64,000 bases of DNA, taken from contig JAEZKZ010000110.1 in assembly GCA_023415305.1 (NCBI GenBank), positions 1 through 64,000 on the forward strand, written 5' to 3'. The notes under the pieces are model-generated. The model was not told the DNA's origin, did not search any database, and worked only from the letters and a program-made list of their open reading frames with translations. The position numbers and the translations under genes are program-made. Of the stretch, positions 32,962-41,706 are shown in pieces (positions within the stretch are counted from its first letter, which is position 1; every line of letters starts with the position of its first letter). The DNA is from Bacillota bacterium. Its GTDB lineage: Bacteria > Bacillota > Clostridia > Acetivibrionales > DSM-1351.

Positions 32962-34551
32962 TTGAGCTCAAACAATAAAAAGATAACAGGCGCCGCCATT
33001 ATAGTCATGTCGTCATTGGTTGTCAGCCGTATCACAGGCTATCTGCGTACAATTTTAATAAACAATTTGCTTACGGCATCTCAGTCAGATTCGCTTCTGG
33101 CGGCCTTCAGAACTACCGATTTAATGTATAATCTCTTGATTGGCGGCGCAATATCTGCTGCATTGATTCCCATTCTATCGGGGTATCTGGCAAGAGGTGA
33201 GGAAGAGGACGGCTGGAAAGCAGTAGGAACCTTTATAAATGTAATATTTATTGCGATGCTTGTAGTAAGCACCCTCGGAGTAATATTTGCACCCTGGGTT
33301 GTTTCAATGACTGCGTCGGGGCTGGAAGGTCAGGTAAGAGAAACAACCATCCAACTGACAAGAATCCTGTTTCCGTCAGTAGGGTTCATGATGCTGGCGG
33401 GGATGACAAACGGCGTGCTGAATTCCTACCAGAGGTTTGCGGCAGCTGCCTATGGTCCATCAATCTATAATCTTGGGACGGCATTGAGTATTTTTATTCT
33501 CAGCCGTTATGGAGTGCACTATGTGGCATATGGAGTGCTTGCAAGCGCCATAATGTATTTCCTGATACAGGTATCCTTTGCATTTCCAAATTTGAGATAT
33601 TACAGACCAAAGCTGCTATGGCGTCATCCGGGCTTCATAAAGCTGTTTAGACTTGCAATCCCTTCTTTGGCCGCATCTGCAATTGTCCAGATAAACATAC
33701 TCATATCGCTGAACTTTATTTCACTGTTTGAGCAGGAAGGAAGCATTACTGCCTACTACAATGCAAATGATATCTGGCAGCTGCCCTACGGTATATTTGC
33801 AATGGGTCTGGGGACTGCACTGCTGCCCACAATGTCGGAAAAATTAGCCTTAAAGCAGGTTGATGAATTTAAAAGAATTATTAACGGTGCCTTTAAGACA
33901 ATACTCTACTTGATAATACCGTCAGCCATAGCTTTTATAGTTTTATCCAGACCTGTGATCAGTGTAGTCTATAAATGGTCAGCCAATATTGACAGTGAGA
34001 GGATAGTTTCTACCGGAAATATTCTGCTGTTCTTTACCGCGGCCATGCTTGCCCAGTCAATGCTTGCAATACTTAACAGAGCATTTTATGCCAATAATGA
34101 TACTAAAACACCGCTGTACATCGGTATTGTTTCAATAATACTGAATTATGCACTTTGTTGGATATTCCTTAAGGGAACAAAGCTTGGACCTGCTGGTATG
34201 TCACTTGCATATTCAATTCAAAGTCTTGTTAGTATGGCCGCAATGATGTACATATTATCAAAGAAAATGAATGGGCTAAACTGGAAAAAACTTGCGGGTT
34301 ATTCTGTAAAGTTGTTGGAAGCAGCTGCTTTAATGGGTGTTGTTATATTTGCGATAAATAAATTATTGCCTGTTGACTTTACAGGTACCTACACATTGCA
34401 TTCAAAGGTTATTGAAATAATTGTTCTGGGCGTGGAAATTGTTGCTGGAGCACTTGTTTATTTCAGTTGCACAATGCTGCTTAAGGTTGAAGAAGCAGTA
34501 CAATTCAAGAATAAACTACTGGGAAGATTCACTAAGATACTAAAAAAATAA
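32962..34551 (+). CDS. murJ: Lipid II flippase MurJ
   Basis: A 529-residue MATE-like transporter with about 14 membrane segments, which flips lipid II across the membrane for peptidoglycan synthesis. Family marks are VMSSLVVSRITGYLRTILINNLL, SDSLLAAFRTTDLMYNLLIGGAISAALIPI and GIFAMGLGTALLPTMSE. The start is TTG 32962, supported by CGGAGG seven bases upstream. A 14-bp palindrome (GCCGCAGCTGCGGC, 32932-32945) lies just before the ribosome binding site. It sits between cinA and recA, an arrangement I do not recall as usual. Confidence 0.93.
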   Translation: MSSNNKKITGAAIIVMSSLVVSRITGYLRTILINNLLTASQSDSLLAAFRTTDLMYNLLIGGAISAALIPILSGYLARGEEEDGWKAVGTFINVIFIAMLVVSTLGVIFAPWVVSMTASGLEGQVRETTIQLTRILFPSVGFMMLAGMTNGVLNSYQRFAAAAYGPSIYNLGTALSIFILSRYGVHYVAYGVLASAIMYFLIQVSFAFPNLRYYRPKLLWRHPGFIKLFRLAIPSLAASAIVQINILISLNFISLFEQEGSITAYYNANDIWQLPYGIFAMGLGTALLPTMSEKLALKQVDEFKRIINGAFKTILYLIIPSAIAFIVLSRPVISVVYKWSANIDSERIVSTGNILLFFTAAMLAQSMLAILNRAFYANNDTKTPLYIGIVSIILNYALCWIFLKGTKLGPAGMSLAYSIQSLVSMAAMMYILSKKMNGLNWKKLAGYSVKLLEAAALMGVVIFAINKLLPVDFTGTYTLHSKVIEIIVLGVEIVAGALVYFSCTMLLKVEEAVQFKNKLLGRFTKILKK

Positions 34552-34560
34552 AATTTAACA

Positions 34561-34608
34561 TTGACTTGAGAAAAAAAAATCTATATAATAAAAACAGAAC
34601 AAATGTTC
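34561..34608 (+). promoter_or_regulatory. recA promoter with LexA (SOS) box
   Basis: -35 TTGACT (34561-34566) and -10 TATAAT (34584-34589) are separated by 17 bp. A perfect GAAC-AAAT-GTTC LexA box at 34597-34608 covers the predicted transcription start. Confidence 0.88.
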
Positions 34609-34631
34609 TATAATTGCGAGGAGGTCACCCC

Positions 34632-35663
34632 ATGTTAGAAAAGAAAAAAGCACTAGAAATGGCTCTTGGTCAGATTGAAAAGCAATTTGGTAAAGGTGCT
34701 GTTATGAAGTTGGGCGAGAATGCACATATGAATGTGGAGGTTATACCAACCGGCTCTCTTAGCCTTGATATCGCTCTTGGCGTCGGAGGAGTACCCAGAG
34801 GAAGAATAGTTGAAATATATGGACCCGAATCATCTGGTAAGACAACAGTTGCATTACATATAATTGCCGAAGCGCAAAAAGCGGGCGGAGAGGCAGCTTT
34901 TATTGATGCAGAGCATGCCCTTGATCCGGTTTACGCAAAAAAACTTGGGGTTGATATAGATAATTTAATAGTTTCACAGCCTGATACAGGTGAACAAGCC
35001 TTGGAAATAACGGAGGCTCTTGTTCGAAGCGGGGCCATAGATGTTATTGTTGTTGACTCGGTTGCTGCCCTGGTACCTAAAGCCGAAATAGACGGGGAGA
35101 TGGGTGATGCGCATGTAGGTTTGCAGGCCAGACTTATGTCCCAGGCACTGCGTAAGCTTGCAGGTGTTATCAGTAAGTCAAGAACAACAGCCATATTTAT
35201 AAACCAGCTTCGTGAAAAGGTTGGAATAATGTTTGGAAATCCTGAAACTACTCCTGGGGGACGAGCTTTGAAATTCTACTCATCGGTGCGTCTTGATGTA
35301 AGAAGAATTGAGTCCATAAAACAGGCAAATGAGGTTGTAGGAAACAGAACAAGGGTTAAGGTTGTTAAAAATAAGATAGCTCCTCCATTCAGAGAAGCGG
35401 AATTTGATATAGTTTACGGCGAAGGTATTTCCAGGGAAGGCAGCATTCTTGATATTGCTGTAAACAATGATATTGTAAACAAGAGTGGCGCGTGGTTCTC
35501 TTACAATGGGCAGCGTATCGGTCAGGGTCGTGAGAATGCCAAGCAGTATTTAAAGGAAAACTCTGCAATGTGCATGGAAATCGAAAAACTGGTCAGAAAT
35601 AATCTGACGGTTGCTCCTGTAGTAACTGAATCAGCAGAGGAAATTGAAGAAGAACTTGATTAA
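34632..35663 (+). CDS. recA: Recombinase RecA
   Basis: RecA forms nucleoprotein filaments on single-stranded DNA, drives homologous pairing and triggers LexA self-cleavage. The 343 residues include Walker A GPESSGKTT (about 65-73), the catalytic Glu region in AAFIDAEHALDP, Walker B VIVVDSVAAL, loop L1 EIDGEMGDAHVG and loop L2 MFGNPETTPGGRALKFYSSVR. The acidic C-terminus is typical. ATG 34632 follows GAGGAGGT; the frame continues upstream to a TTG that precedes the ribosome binding site. The SOS box upstream shows damage control. Confidence 0.98.
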   Translation: MLEKKKALEMALGQIEKQFGKGAVMKLGENAHMNVEVIPTGSLSLDIALGVGGVPRGRIVEIYGPESSGKTTVALHIIAEAQKAGGEAAFIDAEHALDPVYAKKLGVDIDNLIVSQPDTGEQALEITEALVRSGAIDVIVVDSVAALVPKAEIDGEMGDAHVGLQARLMSQALRKLAGVISKSRTTAIFINQLREKVGIMFGNPETTPGGRALKFYSSVRLDVRRIESIKQANEVVGNRTRVKVVKNKIAPPFREAEFDIVYGEGISREGSILDIAVNNDIVNKSGAWFSYNGQRIGQGRENAKQYLKENSAMCMEIEKLVRNNLTVAPVVTESAEEIEEELD

Positions 35664-35726
35664 TCTGTTGTCAACATATACGCGATAATTTAAATTAAAA
35701 TAAAATATCACCTTCGACAAAATATC

Positions 35727-35780
35727 AGGGCATACCGAATCAGAAATTACTAAAAAGTATTTGATTAGGTATGCCCTTTA
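35727..35780 (+). terminator. Long hairpin terminator between recA and recX
   Basis: AGGGCATACC (35727-35736) pairs with GGTATGCCCT (35769-35778), and AATCA/TGATT and ACT/AGT extend the stem inward. A short T run follows. It separates recA from recX, so recX is expressed at lower level or by readthrough. Confidence 0.8.
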
Positions 35781-35893
35781 AGAATTCTATAAAAGAATTA
35801 CCCTAATATATTAATTATCAATTATAATATTTATCTATAAAGTTCTAATCTTAAAATTCTAATTCTAGACTTTGTTAATAGGGAGAGAGTAGT

Positions 35894-36514
35894 ATGAAAA
35901 TAATTTCCTTAGATAAAAACGAAAAGGTTCCTTCTATGTATAAAGTTTCAATGGAAAATAATATTTCTTTCTGTCTGCCCAAAAAGCGTATTGAATTGCT
36001 TGAGCTTACCGAAGAAAAGGTTATATCCGAGGACACTTTAAATTACATATTGGACACTGAGGTATATGCAGCAGCAAAAAGTGCAGCTGTAAGCTTTCTT
36101 GCCCTAAAACTACGAACAGCTTTTGAAGTTGAAGAAAAGCTATCAGAAATGGGCTATGATGAAGCAACAATTGAGAAGGTGGTAGAGAACCTTAAGGAAA
36201 TAAACTATATAAATGATTATAACTATGCCAGCAAGTACATAGCTGAAAAGACAAAACTAAAACCAAAATCGGTAAAGTTATTATCCTTGGAATTAAGTCA
36301 AAAGGGCATCCCTGATTATATTATTAGCGAGGCTTTTGAAGCCTTTGAACTTGATGAAGAAGCAGTGGCTGTGGAACTTTTAAGGAAAAAATACTCAAGG
36401 TATAACTCCTTTGACGAAAAAACCATTCAGAAGATGAAAACGTTTCTACTGAGCAGGGGCTTCGGCTATAGCCTGATATCCAGAGCAATAAGCATTTTTC
36501 TGCCGGAAGAGTAA
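35894..36514 (+). CDS. recX: Regulatory protein RecX
   Basis: A 206-residue RecX-family protein, which binds RecA filaments and limits their extension. It has the usual three-helix repeats: AAAKSAAVSFLALKLRTAFEVEEKLSEMGYDEATIEKVVENLKEINYINDYNYASKYI, followed by KLKPKSVKLLSLELSQKGIPDYIISEAF and a C-terminal repeat ending SRGFGYSLISRAI. GGGAGAG precedes the ATG. Its place after recA, across a terminator, is standard. Confidence 0.9.
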   Translation: MKIISLDKNEKVPSMYKVSMENNISFCLPKKRIELLELTEEKVISEDTLNYILDTEVYAAAKSAAVSFLALKLRTAFEVEEKLSEMGYDEATIEKVVENLKEINYINDYNYASKYIAEKTKLKPKSVKLLSLELSQKGIPDYIISEAFEAFELDEEAVAVELLRKKYSRYNSFDEKTIQKMKTFLLSRGFGYSLISRAISIFLPEE

Positions 36515-36692
36515 CAAGCTGATACCGGAGAAGCGGGAATGTATAATTAATTCATTCTTAATCATTGACAATTCACCAATATTATTAAATAATTTTTATA
36601 GAGATTTATACATTTATATTTTTGTTTAATTATCACAGTTTTTTGTACCTACATTTGTAGCTAAACATAAACTAATTTAAGGAGTGTAATTG

Positions 36693-38033
36693 GTGAATAA
36701 AAAAATAGGGATTGTGTCTTTAGGATGCCCCAAAAATCTGGTGGACAGTGAAATAATGCTGGGTATGCTTAAGCATGCAGATTACGAAATAGTAAACCAT
36801 AAGGAAAATGCAGAGGTTCTTATTGTTAATACCTGTGGTTTTATAGAGTCAGCTCAACAGGAATCAATAAACACCATCCTTGAGATGGCAGAGGAAAAGA
36901 AGCGAAGCTGTGAAATTCTGATCGTTACAGGCTGTATGGCTGAAAGGTATAAGGAGAAAATACTAGATCTTATTCCTGAAGTTGATGCAGTACTTGGAAC
37001 GGGCAATTACAAGGAAATTGCTGATGTTATTAACAGGGCATATCGTGGTGAAAAGGTTGTAGCCTATGGAAAGTTAAGTGAGACAGATTACCTTGATGAA
37101 GAAAGAATAATCTCATCAAACAGACATTCAGTATATCTGAAGATTTCAGAAGGCTGCGACAACCGCTGTACCTACTGCATTATTCCATATTTACGGGGAG
37201 CCTATAGAAGCAGAAAAATAGAAGCACTTGTAAAGGAAGCTAAAATTCTTGCGGCAAATGGTGCCAGGGAGATAATTCTCGTGGCTCAGGATACAACTAG
37301 ATATGGGATTGATATTTATGGAAAGAAAATGCTTCCTGAACTTATACGGGAAATATCCAAGATAGAAAGTGTTGAGTGGATAAGGCTGTTATACTGTTAC
37401 CCCGAAGAGATTAATGATGAAATGATCCGCGAAATAGCTGCTAATCCTAAAGTATGCAGATATTTGGATATACCTGTACAGCATGCATCCGACAGAATAT
37501 TAAAGATGATGGGAAGAAGGGGAACCATAGGCGATATACATAATGCCCTTTCGAAGCTCAGGGAAATGGTACCGGATATTGTTTTGAGAACGTCCTTGAT
37601 TGTTGGCTTTCCCGGTGAAACCGAAGAGGATTTTCAAGAATTGGTTGAATTTGTTACAGAATTTAAGTTTGACAGACTTGGAGTATTTACATACTCGAAG
37701 GAAGAGGGAACACCTGCTGCTAAAATGAAAGGACAGATAAGAAAAAATATTAAGATAGATCGACAAAAAACTATACTGGAATTGCAAAATACAATTAGTG
37801 CAGAAATTAATACCAAAAGAATTGGAAAAGTATATAAAGCTATTGTTGACGGGATTGCTGATGATGGTATATTCTATTATGGACGAACATTTGCAGAAGC
37901 CCCGGAAATAGACGGCACAGTATATTTTACCAGTCCTGAACCGCTAAATATCGGGGATTTTGTTATGATTAAAATATTAAACTCTGAAGATTATGATTTG
38001 ATAGGAGAGGTCATAAATGAACTTACCAAATAA
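36693..38033 (+). CDS. rimO: Ribosomal protein S12 methylthiotransferase RimO
   Basis: RimO methylthiolates an Asp of ribosomal protein S12, using two 4Fe-4S clusters and SAM. The N-terminal domain has three cluster cysteines (SLGCPKNLVDSE, NTCGFIESA, VTGCMAERY). The radical SAM motif is CDNRCTYC (about 152-159), followed by IPYLRGAYRSR. A TRAM domain (about 375-440) binds substrate. GTG 36693 or TTG 36690 are both possible; GGAG at 36681 fits either and GTG is chosen as the commoner codon. The 3' end overlaps pgsA by 17 bases. Confidence 0.94.
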   Translation: MNKKIGIVSLGCPKNLVDSEIMLGMLKHADYEIVNHKENAEVLIVNTCGFIESAQQESINTILEMAEEKKRSCEILIVTGCMAERYKEKILDLIPEVDAVLGTGNYKEIADVINRAYRGEKVVAYGKLSETDYLDEERIISSNRHSVYLKISEGCDNRCTYCIIPYLRGAYRSRKIEALVKEAKILAANGAREIILVAQDTTRYGIDIYGKKMLPELIREISKIESVEWIRLLYCYPEEINDEMIREIAANPKVCRYLDIPVQHASDRILKMMGRRGTIGDIHNALSKLREMVPDIVLRTSLIVGFPGETEEDFQELVEFVTEFKFDRLGVFTYSKEEGTPAAKMKGQIRKNIKIDRQKTILELQNTISAEINTKRIGKVYKAIVDGIADDGIFYYGRTFAEAPEIDGTVYFTSPEPLNIGDFVMIKILNSEDYDLIGEVINELTK

Positions 38034-38637
38034 AATAACAGTATCCAGAATAGCTCTTGTGCCATTATTTATGATTTTTGTTATACCAATTCCTGATGCA
38101 ACGGTTAACCTGCCGCTATTATCTTTTATAAAGGGTGAAATGCTCAGTATAAATAAGTTTATAAACAGTTACGGTAATTATGTTGCAGCTGCTTTGTTTA
38201 TTATTGCTGCGAGTACTGATGGGGTGGATGGCTATATTGCGCGAAAACATAAGCTTATAACTGCATTTGGTAAATTCCTTGACCCTATAGCTGATAAGTT
38301 ACTGATAACAGCAGCATTGATAGCTTTAGTACAAAGAGATGTAGTTACAGGATGGGCGGCCATGATAATCATATCCAGAGAATTGCTGGTAACGGGAATG
38401 AGATTGGTGGCAGCAGGTGAAGGCCAGGTTGTTGCAGCTAACAAGTCAGGAAAAATTAAAATGGTATGTCAGACTGTAGCAGTATCAGTAGCTTTACTAA
38501 ATAATTTCCCATTTTCACTTTTTACAGATATTAAGATAGACGCATATCTTATGTTCATAGCTGTTATAGTAACAATTTACTCGGGAATAGACTTTTTTGT
38601 AAAGAATATTAAAGTTATCAAACCGGATGACATGTAA
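38017..38637 (+). CDS. pgsA: CDP-diacylglycerol--glycerol-3-phosphate 3-phosphatidyltransferase
   Basis: PgsA makes phosphatidylglycerophosphate, the committed step to phosphatidylglycerol and cardiolipin. The 206-residue membrane protein starts with LPNKITVSRI and carries the CDP-alcohol phosphotransferase motif TDGVDGYIARKHKLITAFG followed by KFLDPIADK. About four or five hydrophobic helices follow. Its start overlaps the rimO end with its own GGAGAGG, implying translational coupling. A loop of about 35 residues after helix 1 (NLPLLSFIKGEMLSINKF) is longer than in many homologues. Confidence 0.93.
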   Translation: MNLPNKITVSRIALVPLFMIFVIPIPDATVNLPLLSFIKGEMLSINKFINSYGNYVAAALFIIAASTDGVDGYIARKHKLITAFGKFLDPIADKLLITAALIALVQRDVVTGWAAMIIISRELLVTGMRLVAAGEGQVVAANKSGKIKMVCQTVAVSVALLNNFPFSLFTDIKIDAYLMFIAVIVTIYSGIDFFVKNIKVIKPDDM

Positions 38638-38655
38638 ATATATAAACACCGTCAG

Positions 38656-38688
38656 ATAGCCGTAATTATTTACGGCTATTACTTTTTT
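38656..38688 (+). terminator. Terminator of rimO-pgsA
   Basis: ATAGCCGTAA (38656-38665) pairs with TTACGGCTAT (38670-38679) around a 4-base loop, followed by a T6 run. Confidence 0.88.
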
Positions 38689-38908
38689 GCAACGAAGATA
38701 AATTTATATATTTTGTATGCGTTGGAAAAAATGCTGATATATTTTAAGGTTAGATTGGCAGCCTGATAATTTCGTGTAGAGAAATCCCCAAGAGTGGGGT
38801 TTGAATAGGGAAGTATCTACTTTCCGTTAGAATCTATAGGTTATAATAGGTGCAGGTCATAAAACCAGTATAAGGCTTTTAATTTTGGTTAATATTATCA
38901 GAAAATAG

Positions 38909-38968
38909 TTGCAATCATAGCAAAGTTAATATATAATTTTGTTATCAGCAATTAGTATCTGGTAATAA
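38909..38968 (+). promoter_or_regulatory. fapR operon promoter and FapR box
   Basis: -35 TTGCAA (38909-38914) and -10 TATAAT (38932-38937) are separated by 17 bp. At about +9 to +25 lies TTAGTATCTGGTAATAA (38952-38968), an imperfect dyad close to the known FapR operator (TTAGTA-CCTGG-type core). A repressor bound there would block transcription, fitting FapR autoregulation released by malonyl-CoA. Confidence 0.72.
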
Positions 38969-39000
38969 TTATAATAATTATTAATAAGGGGTGGTTGTTA

Positions 39001-39591
39001 GTGAGCAGATCGTCTTCACAAAAACAACAAAGACAAAAGATTCTACTTGATAAAATTAAGTATGACCCGTTTTTGACAGATGAAGAATTGGCTGATTTTT
39101 TTAAAGTAAGTGTACCGACAATTAGATTGGACAGACTGGAATTAGGTATACCTGAACTCAGAGAGAGAATAAAGCATGTGGCTGAAACAAACCATGAAAA
39201 GCTGAAATCTATTGAAGGTAAAGAATTTATCGGAGAACTTATAGACTTACAGCTGGGACAAAGTGCTATTTCACTTATGGAGACAAATAGTTCAATGGCA
39301 TTTGAAAAAACTCATATTGTCAGAGGACATTACATTTATTCACTTGCGGAGACTCTGGCTATAGCTGTTATAGATGCTCAGGTTGCTCTTGTAGGAATAG
39401 CAAACATAAAGTATAAAATACCTGTATATTCCGGTGCAAAGATTGTAGCAAAAGCGGAAGTAAAGGAGTCGAAGAAAAACAGATTTATTGTATGGGTTAA
39501 AATATTCGAGAAAAGTGTTGAAGTCTTCAGAGGTAAATTTATTCTGGTTACTGTAGATAAAGGTATTGCAAAAGAACAGCCCGTCAAATAA
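39001..39591 (+). CDS. fapR: Transcription factor FapR
   Basis: FapR represses fatty acid and phospholipid genes and is released by malonyl-CoA. The 196 residues include an N-terminal DeoR-like helix-turn-helix (PFLTDEELADFFKVSVPTIRLDRLELGIPELRERIK, about 20-55) and a hot-dog ligand domain (VRGHYIYSLAETLAIAVIDAQVALVG, about 105-130). GTG 39001 is chosen because AAGGGG lies nine bases upstream; the longer TTG start overlaps that site. It opens the plsX-fabHDG-acpP operon and has its own box upstream. Confidence 0.92.
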   Translation: MSRSSSQKQQRQKILLDKIKYDPFLTDEELADFFKVSVPTIRLDRLELGIPELRERIKHVAETNHEKLKSIEGKEFIGELIDLQLGQSAISLMETNSSMAFEKTHIVRGHYIYSLAETLAIAVIDAQVALVGIANIKYKIPVYSGAKIVAKAEVKESKKNRFIVWVKIFEKSVEVFRGKFILVTVDKGIAKEQPVK

Positions 39592-39653
39592 GCATACTGA
39601 TTTAAAATTTTTTTAATACGGGGTGTCCTGATCAATTGGAGGAAAGTTAGTTT

Positions 39654-40682
39654 ATGATAAATATTATTGTTGATGCCATGGGCGGCGATAACGCACCTGA
39701 TGCTATTATCGACGGTTGTATTGAAGCTTTGAATATGCAGGAAGGCTTCAATATCACCCTCGTGGGGATTAGTGAAGTAATAAATGATAAATTACGTAAA
39801 AGAGAATATAACAGAGACAGAATTGAAGTAGTAAATACTACGGAAGTAATTACCGGGGATGATACCCCTACAAAGGCTATAAGGAACAAAAAGGACTCCT
39901 CTATGGTGGTCGGCTTAAAAATGCTGAAGGAAAAAAAAGGAGACGCTTTTCTATCGGCAGGTAATACAGGCGCTCTTATGACCGGTGCTCTGCTTATAGT
40001 TGGCAGAATGAAGGGAATCGACAGACCATCCATGCCTGCATTGGTACCTACCAGAAAAGAAATGTGCCTGATTATAGATGCAGGTATGAACACTGTTTGC
40101 AGACCATTAAACTACTTGCAGTTCGGTATAATGGGATCAATATATATGAAAATAATTTATAATTTTGAAAACCCCAAGGTTGGCTTGGTGAATGTGGGTT
40201 CAGAAGATGCTAAGGGTAATGATACCCTGAAACAGTCTTTCAGACTGCTAACAGAATCACCTGTCAATTTTGTTGGTAATATAGAAGGAAATGATATCAC
40301 CAGCGGTGAGGTCGACGTTGCCGTTTGTGATGGTTATGTAGGGAATGTGGCACTAAAGCTGTACGAAGGCGCTGGTGTTTTATTTTTGAAGGAGTTAAAA
40401 AAGATATTTACTAAAAATATCTTTACAAAAGTTTGTTATCTTTTAATCAAGCCGTTTTTTAAGGACTTTAAAAAGAAGTTTGATGCTGATGAACTTGCAG
40501 GCGCGCCGGTTCTTGGAATAAACGGTCTTGTAATAAAAAGTCACGGCTCTTCAAAAGCCAAAACAATTAGAACAGCTATTCTAAAAAGAACATTACCTTT
40601 AATCCAATATGGTATTGTAGATGAAATCAAAGAACAATTTAAAAATATGGAGGTGAAGCCCTCTGAGGACGATATCGACTAA
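39654..40682 (+). CDS. plsX: Phosphate acyltransferase PlsX
   Basis: PlsX transfers acyl chains from acyl-ACP to phosphate, supplying acyl-phosphate to PlsY for phospholipid synthesis. The 342 residues show the family start IIVDAMGGDNAP, the loop LSAGNTGALMTGALL (about 100-115), IDAGMNTVCRP (usually DxGAN; here DAGMN, a small change) and VGLVNVGSEDAKGN. GGAGG precedes the ATG. It is encoded 62 bp after fapR, and its 3' end overlaps the proposed fabH start by 20 bases. Confidence 0.95.
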   Translation: MINIIVDAMGGDNAPDAIIDGCIEALNMQEGFNITLVGISEVINDKLRKREYNRDRIEVVNTTEVITGDDTPTKAIRNKKDSSMVVGLKMLKEKKGDAFLSAGNTGALMTGALLIVGRMKGIDRPSMPALVPTRKEMCLIIDAGMNTVCRPLNYLQFGIMGSIYMKIIYNFENPKVGLVNVGSEDAKGNDTLKQSFRLLTESPVNFVGNIEGNDITSGEVDVAVCDGYVGNVALKLYEGAGVLFLKELKKIFTKNIFTKVCYLLIKPFFKDFKKKFDADELAGAPVLGINGLVIKSHGSSKAKTIRTAILKRTLPLIQYGIVDEIKEQFKNMEVKPSEDDID

Positions 40683-41664
40683 AAGTGTAGGAATACTGGG
40701 AACAGGTAGTTGTTTGCCTGAAAAAGTGCTTACAAACAGTGATTTGGAGCAAATGGTTGAGACTTCTAATGAGTGGATTATCAAGAGAACTGGAATTTCT
40801 GAACGAAGAATTTTAAGAGATGATGAACCTGCCTATAAACTTGGTGTTGAGGCTGCCAGAAAAGCGTTGGAAGATGCTGATTTAGACGTTGAAGATATTG
40901 ACTTAATTATTGTTGCTACAGATACGCCTGATTATATGACACCGTCCACCTCCTGTATAATACAGGGGGCTATAGGAGCTGTTAATGCCACAGCCTTTGA
41001 CATTAATGCAGCCTGCACCGGCTTCATATACGGATTGGTTACAGCGCAGCAGTTCATAGCAAACGGAGTATTCAAGCATGCTTTAATTATCGGCTGCGAA
41101 GGACTCTCTAAGATTGTTGACTGGCAGGACAGAAACACATGTGTTTTGTTTGGAGATGGGGCAGGAGCAGCAGTCCTTGGAGAGGTTGCTGAAGGATACG
41201 GAATACTGAATTCCAACCTTGGCTCAGATGGTACTTCAGGCATGTGCCTGACAATCCCGAATCTGTACAACTCCGAAGCAGACAGTGAAAAAAGATTGAA
41301 CGGAAAGATGAATTCACTTTGGATGGATGGCACAGAAGTATTCAAATTTGCTGTAAAAGCAATGTCATCATCAACAGTACAAGTTTTGGAAGAAATAAAT
41401 ATGTCTGTTGAAGATTTGGATTATATATTCCCTCATCAGGCAAATACCAGGATAATTGAAGGCGCTATAAAAAAGCTTGGCATAACAGATGAAAAACTAC
41501 ACTATGTGATACAAAAATATGGAAATATATCCTCTGCATCAATACCTGTAGCCCTCGATGAAGCAAACAGGGAAGGAAAATTCCAAAAAGGCCACAGTAT
41601 GGTATTGGTTGGCTTTGGAGGCGGCCTTACCTGGGGATCCATCGCCATGAAGTGGGCGAAATAA
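40663..41664 (+). CDS. fabH: 3-oxoacyl-ACP synthase III FabH, probable CTG start
   Basis: FabH starts each fatty acid chain by condensing acyl-CoA with malonyl-ACP. The catalytic triad is Cys118 (NAACTGF), His258 (FPHQAN) and Asn288 (YGNISSAS). Standard FabH begins with a strand like SVGILGTGSCLPEKVLTN; that strand is encoded in frame here, upstream of the first conventional start (TTG 40714). The frame is closed by TGA at 40654-40656. The only plausible initiation site is CTG 40663, with GGAGGTG (40649-40655) exactly 7 bases upstream. This gives a normal 333 residues; a TTG 40714 start would delete the first core strand. The gene overlaps plsX by 20 bases. Confidence 0.88.
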   Translation: MRTISTKSVGILGTGSCLPEKVLTNSDLEQMVETSNEWIIKRTGISERRILRDDEPAYKLGVEAARKALEDADLDVEDIDLIIVATDTPDYMTPSTSCIIQGAIGAVNATAFDINAACTGFIYGLVTAQQFIANGVFKHALIIGCEGLSKIVDWQDRNTCVLFGDGAGAAVLGEVAEGYGILNSNLGSDGTSGMCLTIPNLYNSEADSEKRLNGKMNSLWMDGTEVFKFAVKAMSSSTVQVLEEINMSVEDLDYIFPHQANTRIIEGAIKKLGITDEKLHYVIQKYGNISSASIPVALDEANREGKFQKGHSMVLVGFGGGLTWGSIAMKWAK

Positions 41665-41706
41665 CAGATTGTAATTTTTTATTAGTATTATAACTTGGAG
41701 GTTTAT

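Larger units (their letters stand above)
38638..39000 (+). other. Intergenic region upstream of the fatty acid operon
   Basis: A 363-bp gap holding the pgsA terminator, two weak hairpins (CCCCA-AGAG-TGGGG near 38788; GGGAAGTA/TACTTTCC near 38808) and the fapR promoter with its operator at the 3' end. No known riboswitch is recognised. Confidence 0.6.

Noticed and set aside
32423..32971. A 182-codon open frame on the minus strand
   Set aside because: Antisense to cinA, low-complexity Ser/Leu/Val-rich translation, no recognisable domain.
40932..41345. A 137-codon open frame on the minus strand
   Set aside because: Antisense to the catalytic region of fabH; composition is typical of a shadow frame.
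40714..41664. fabH starting at TTG 40714
   Set aside because: It would delete the conserved first beta strand, and no proper Shine-Dalgarno precedes that TTG.
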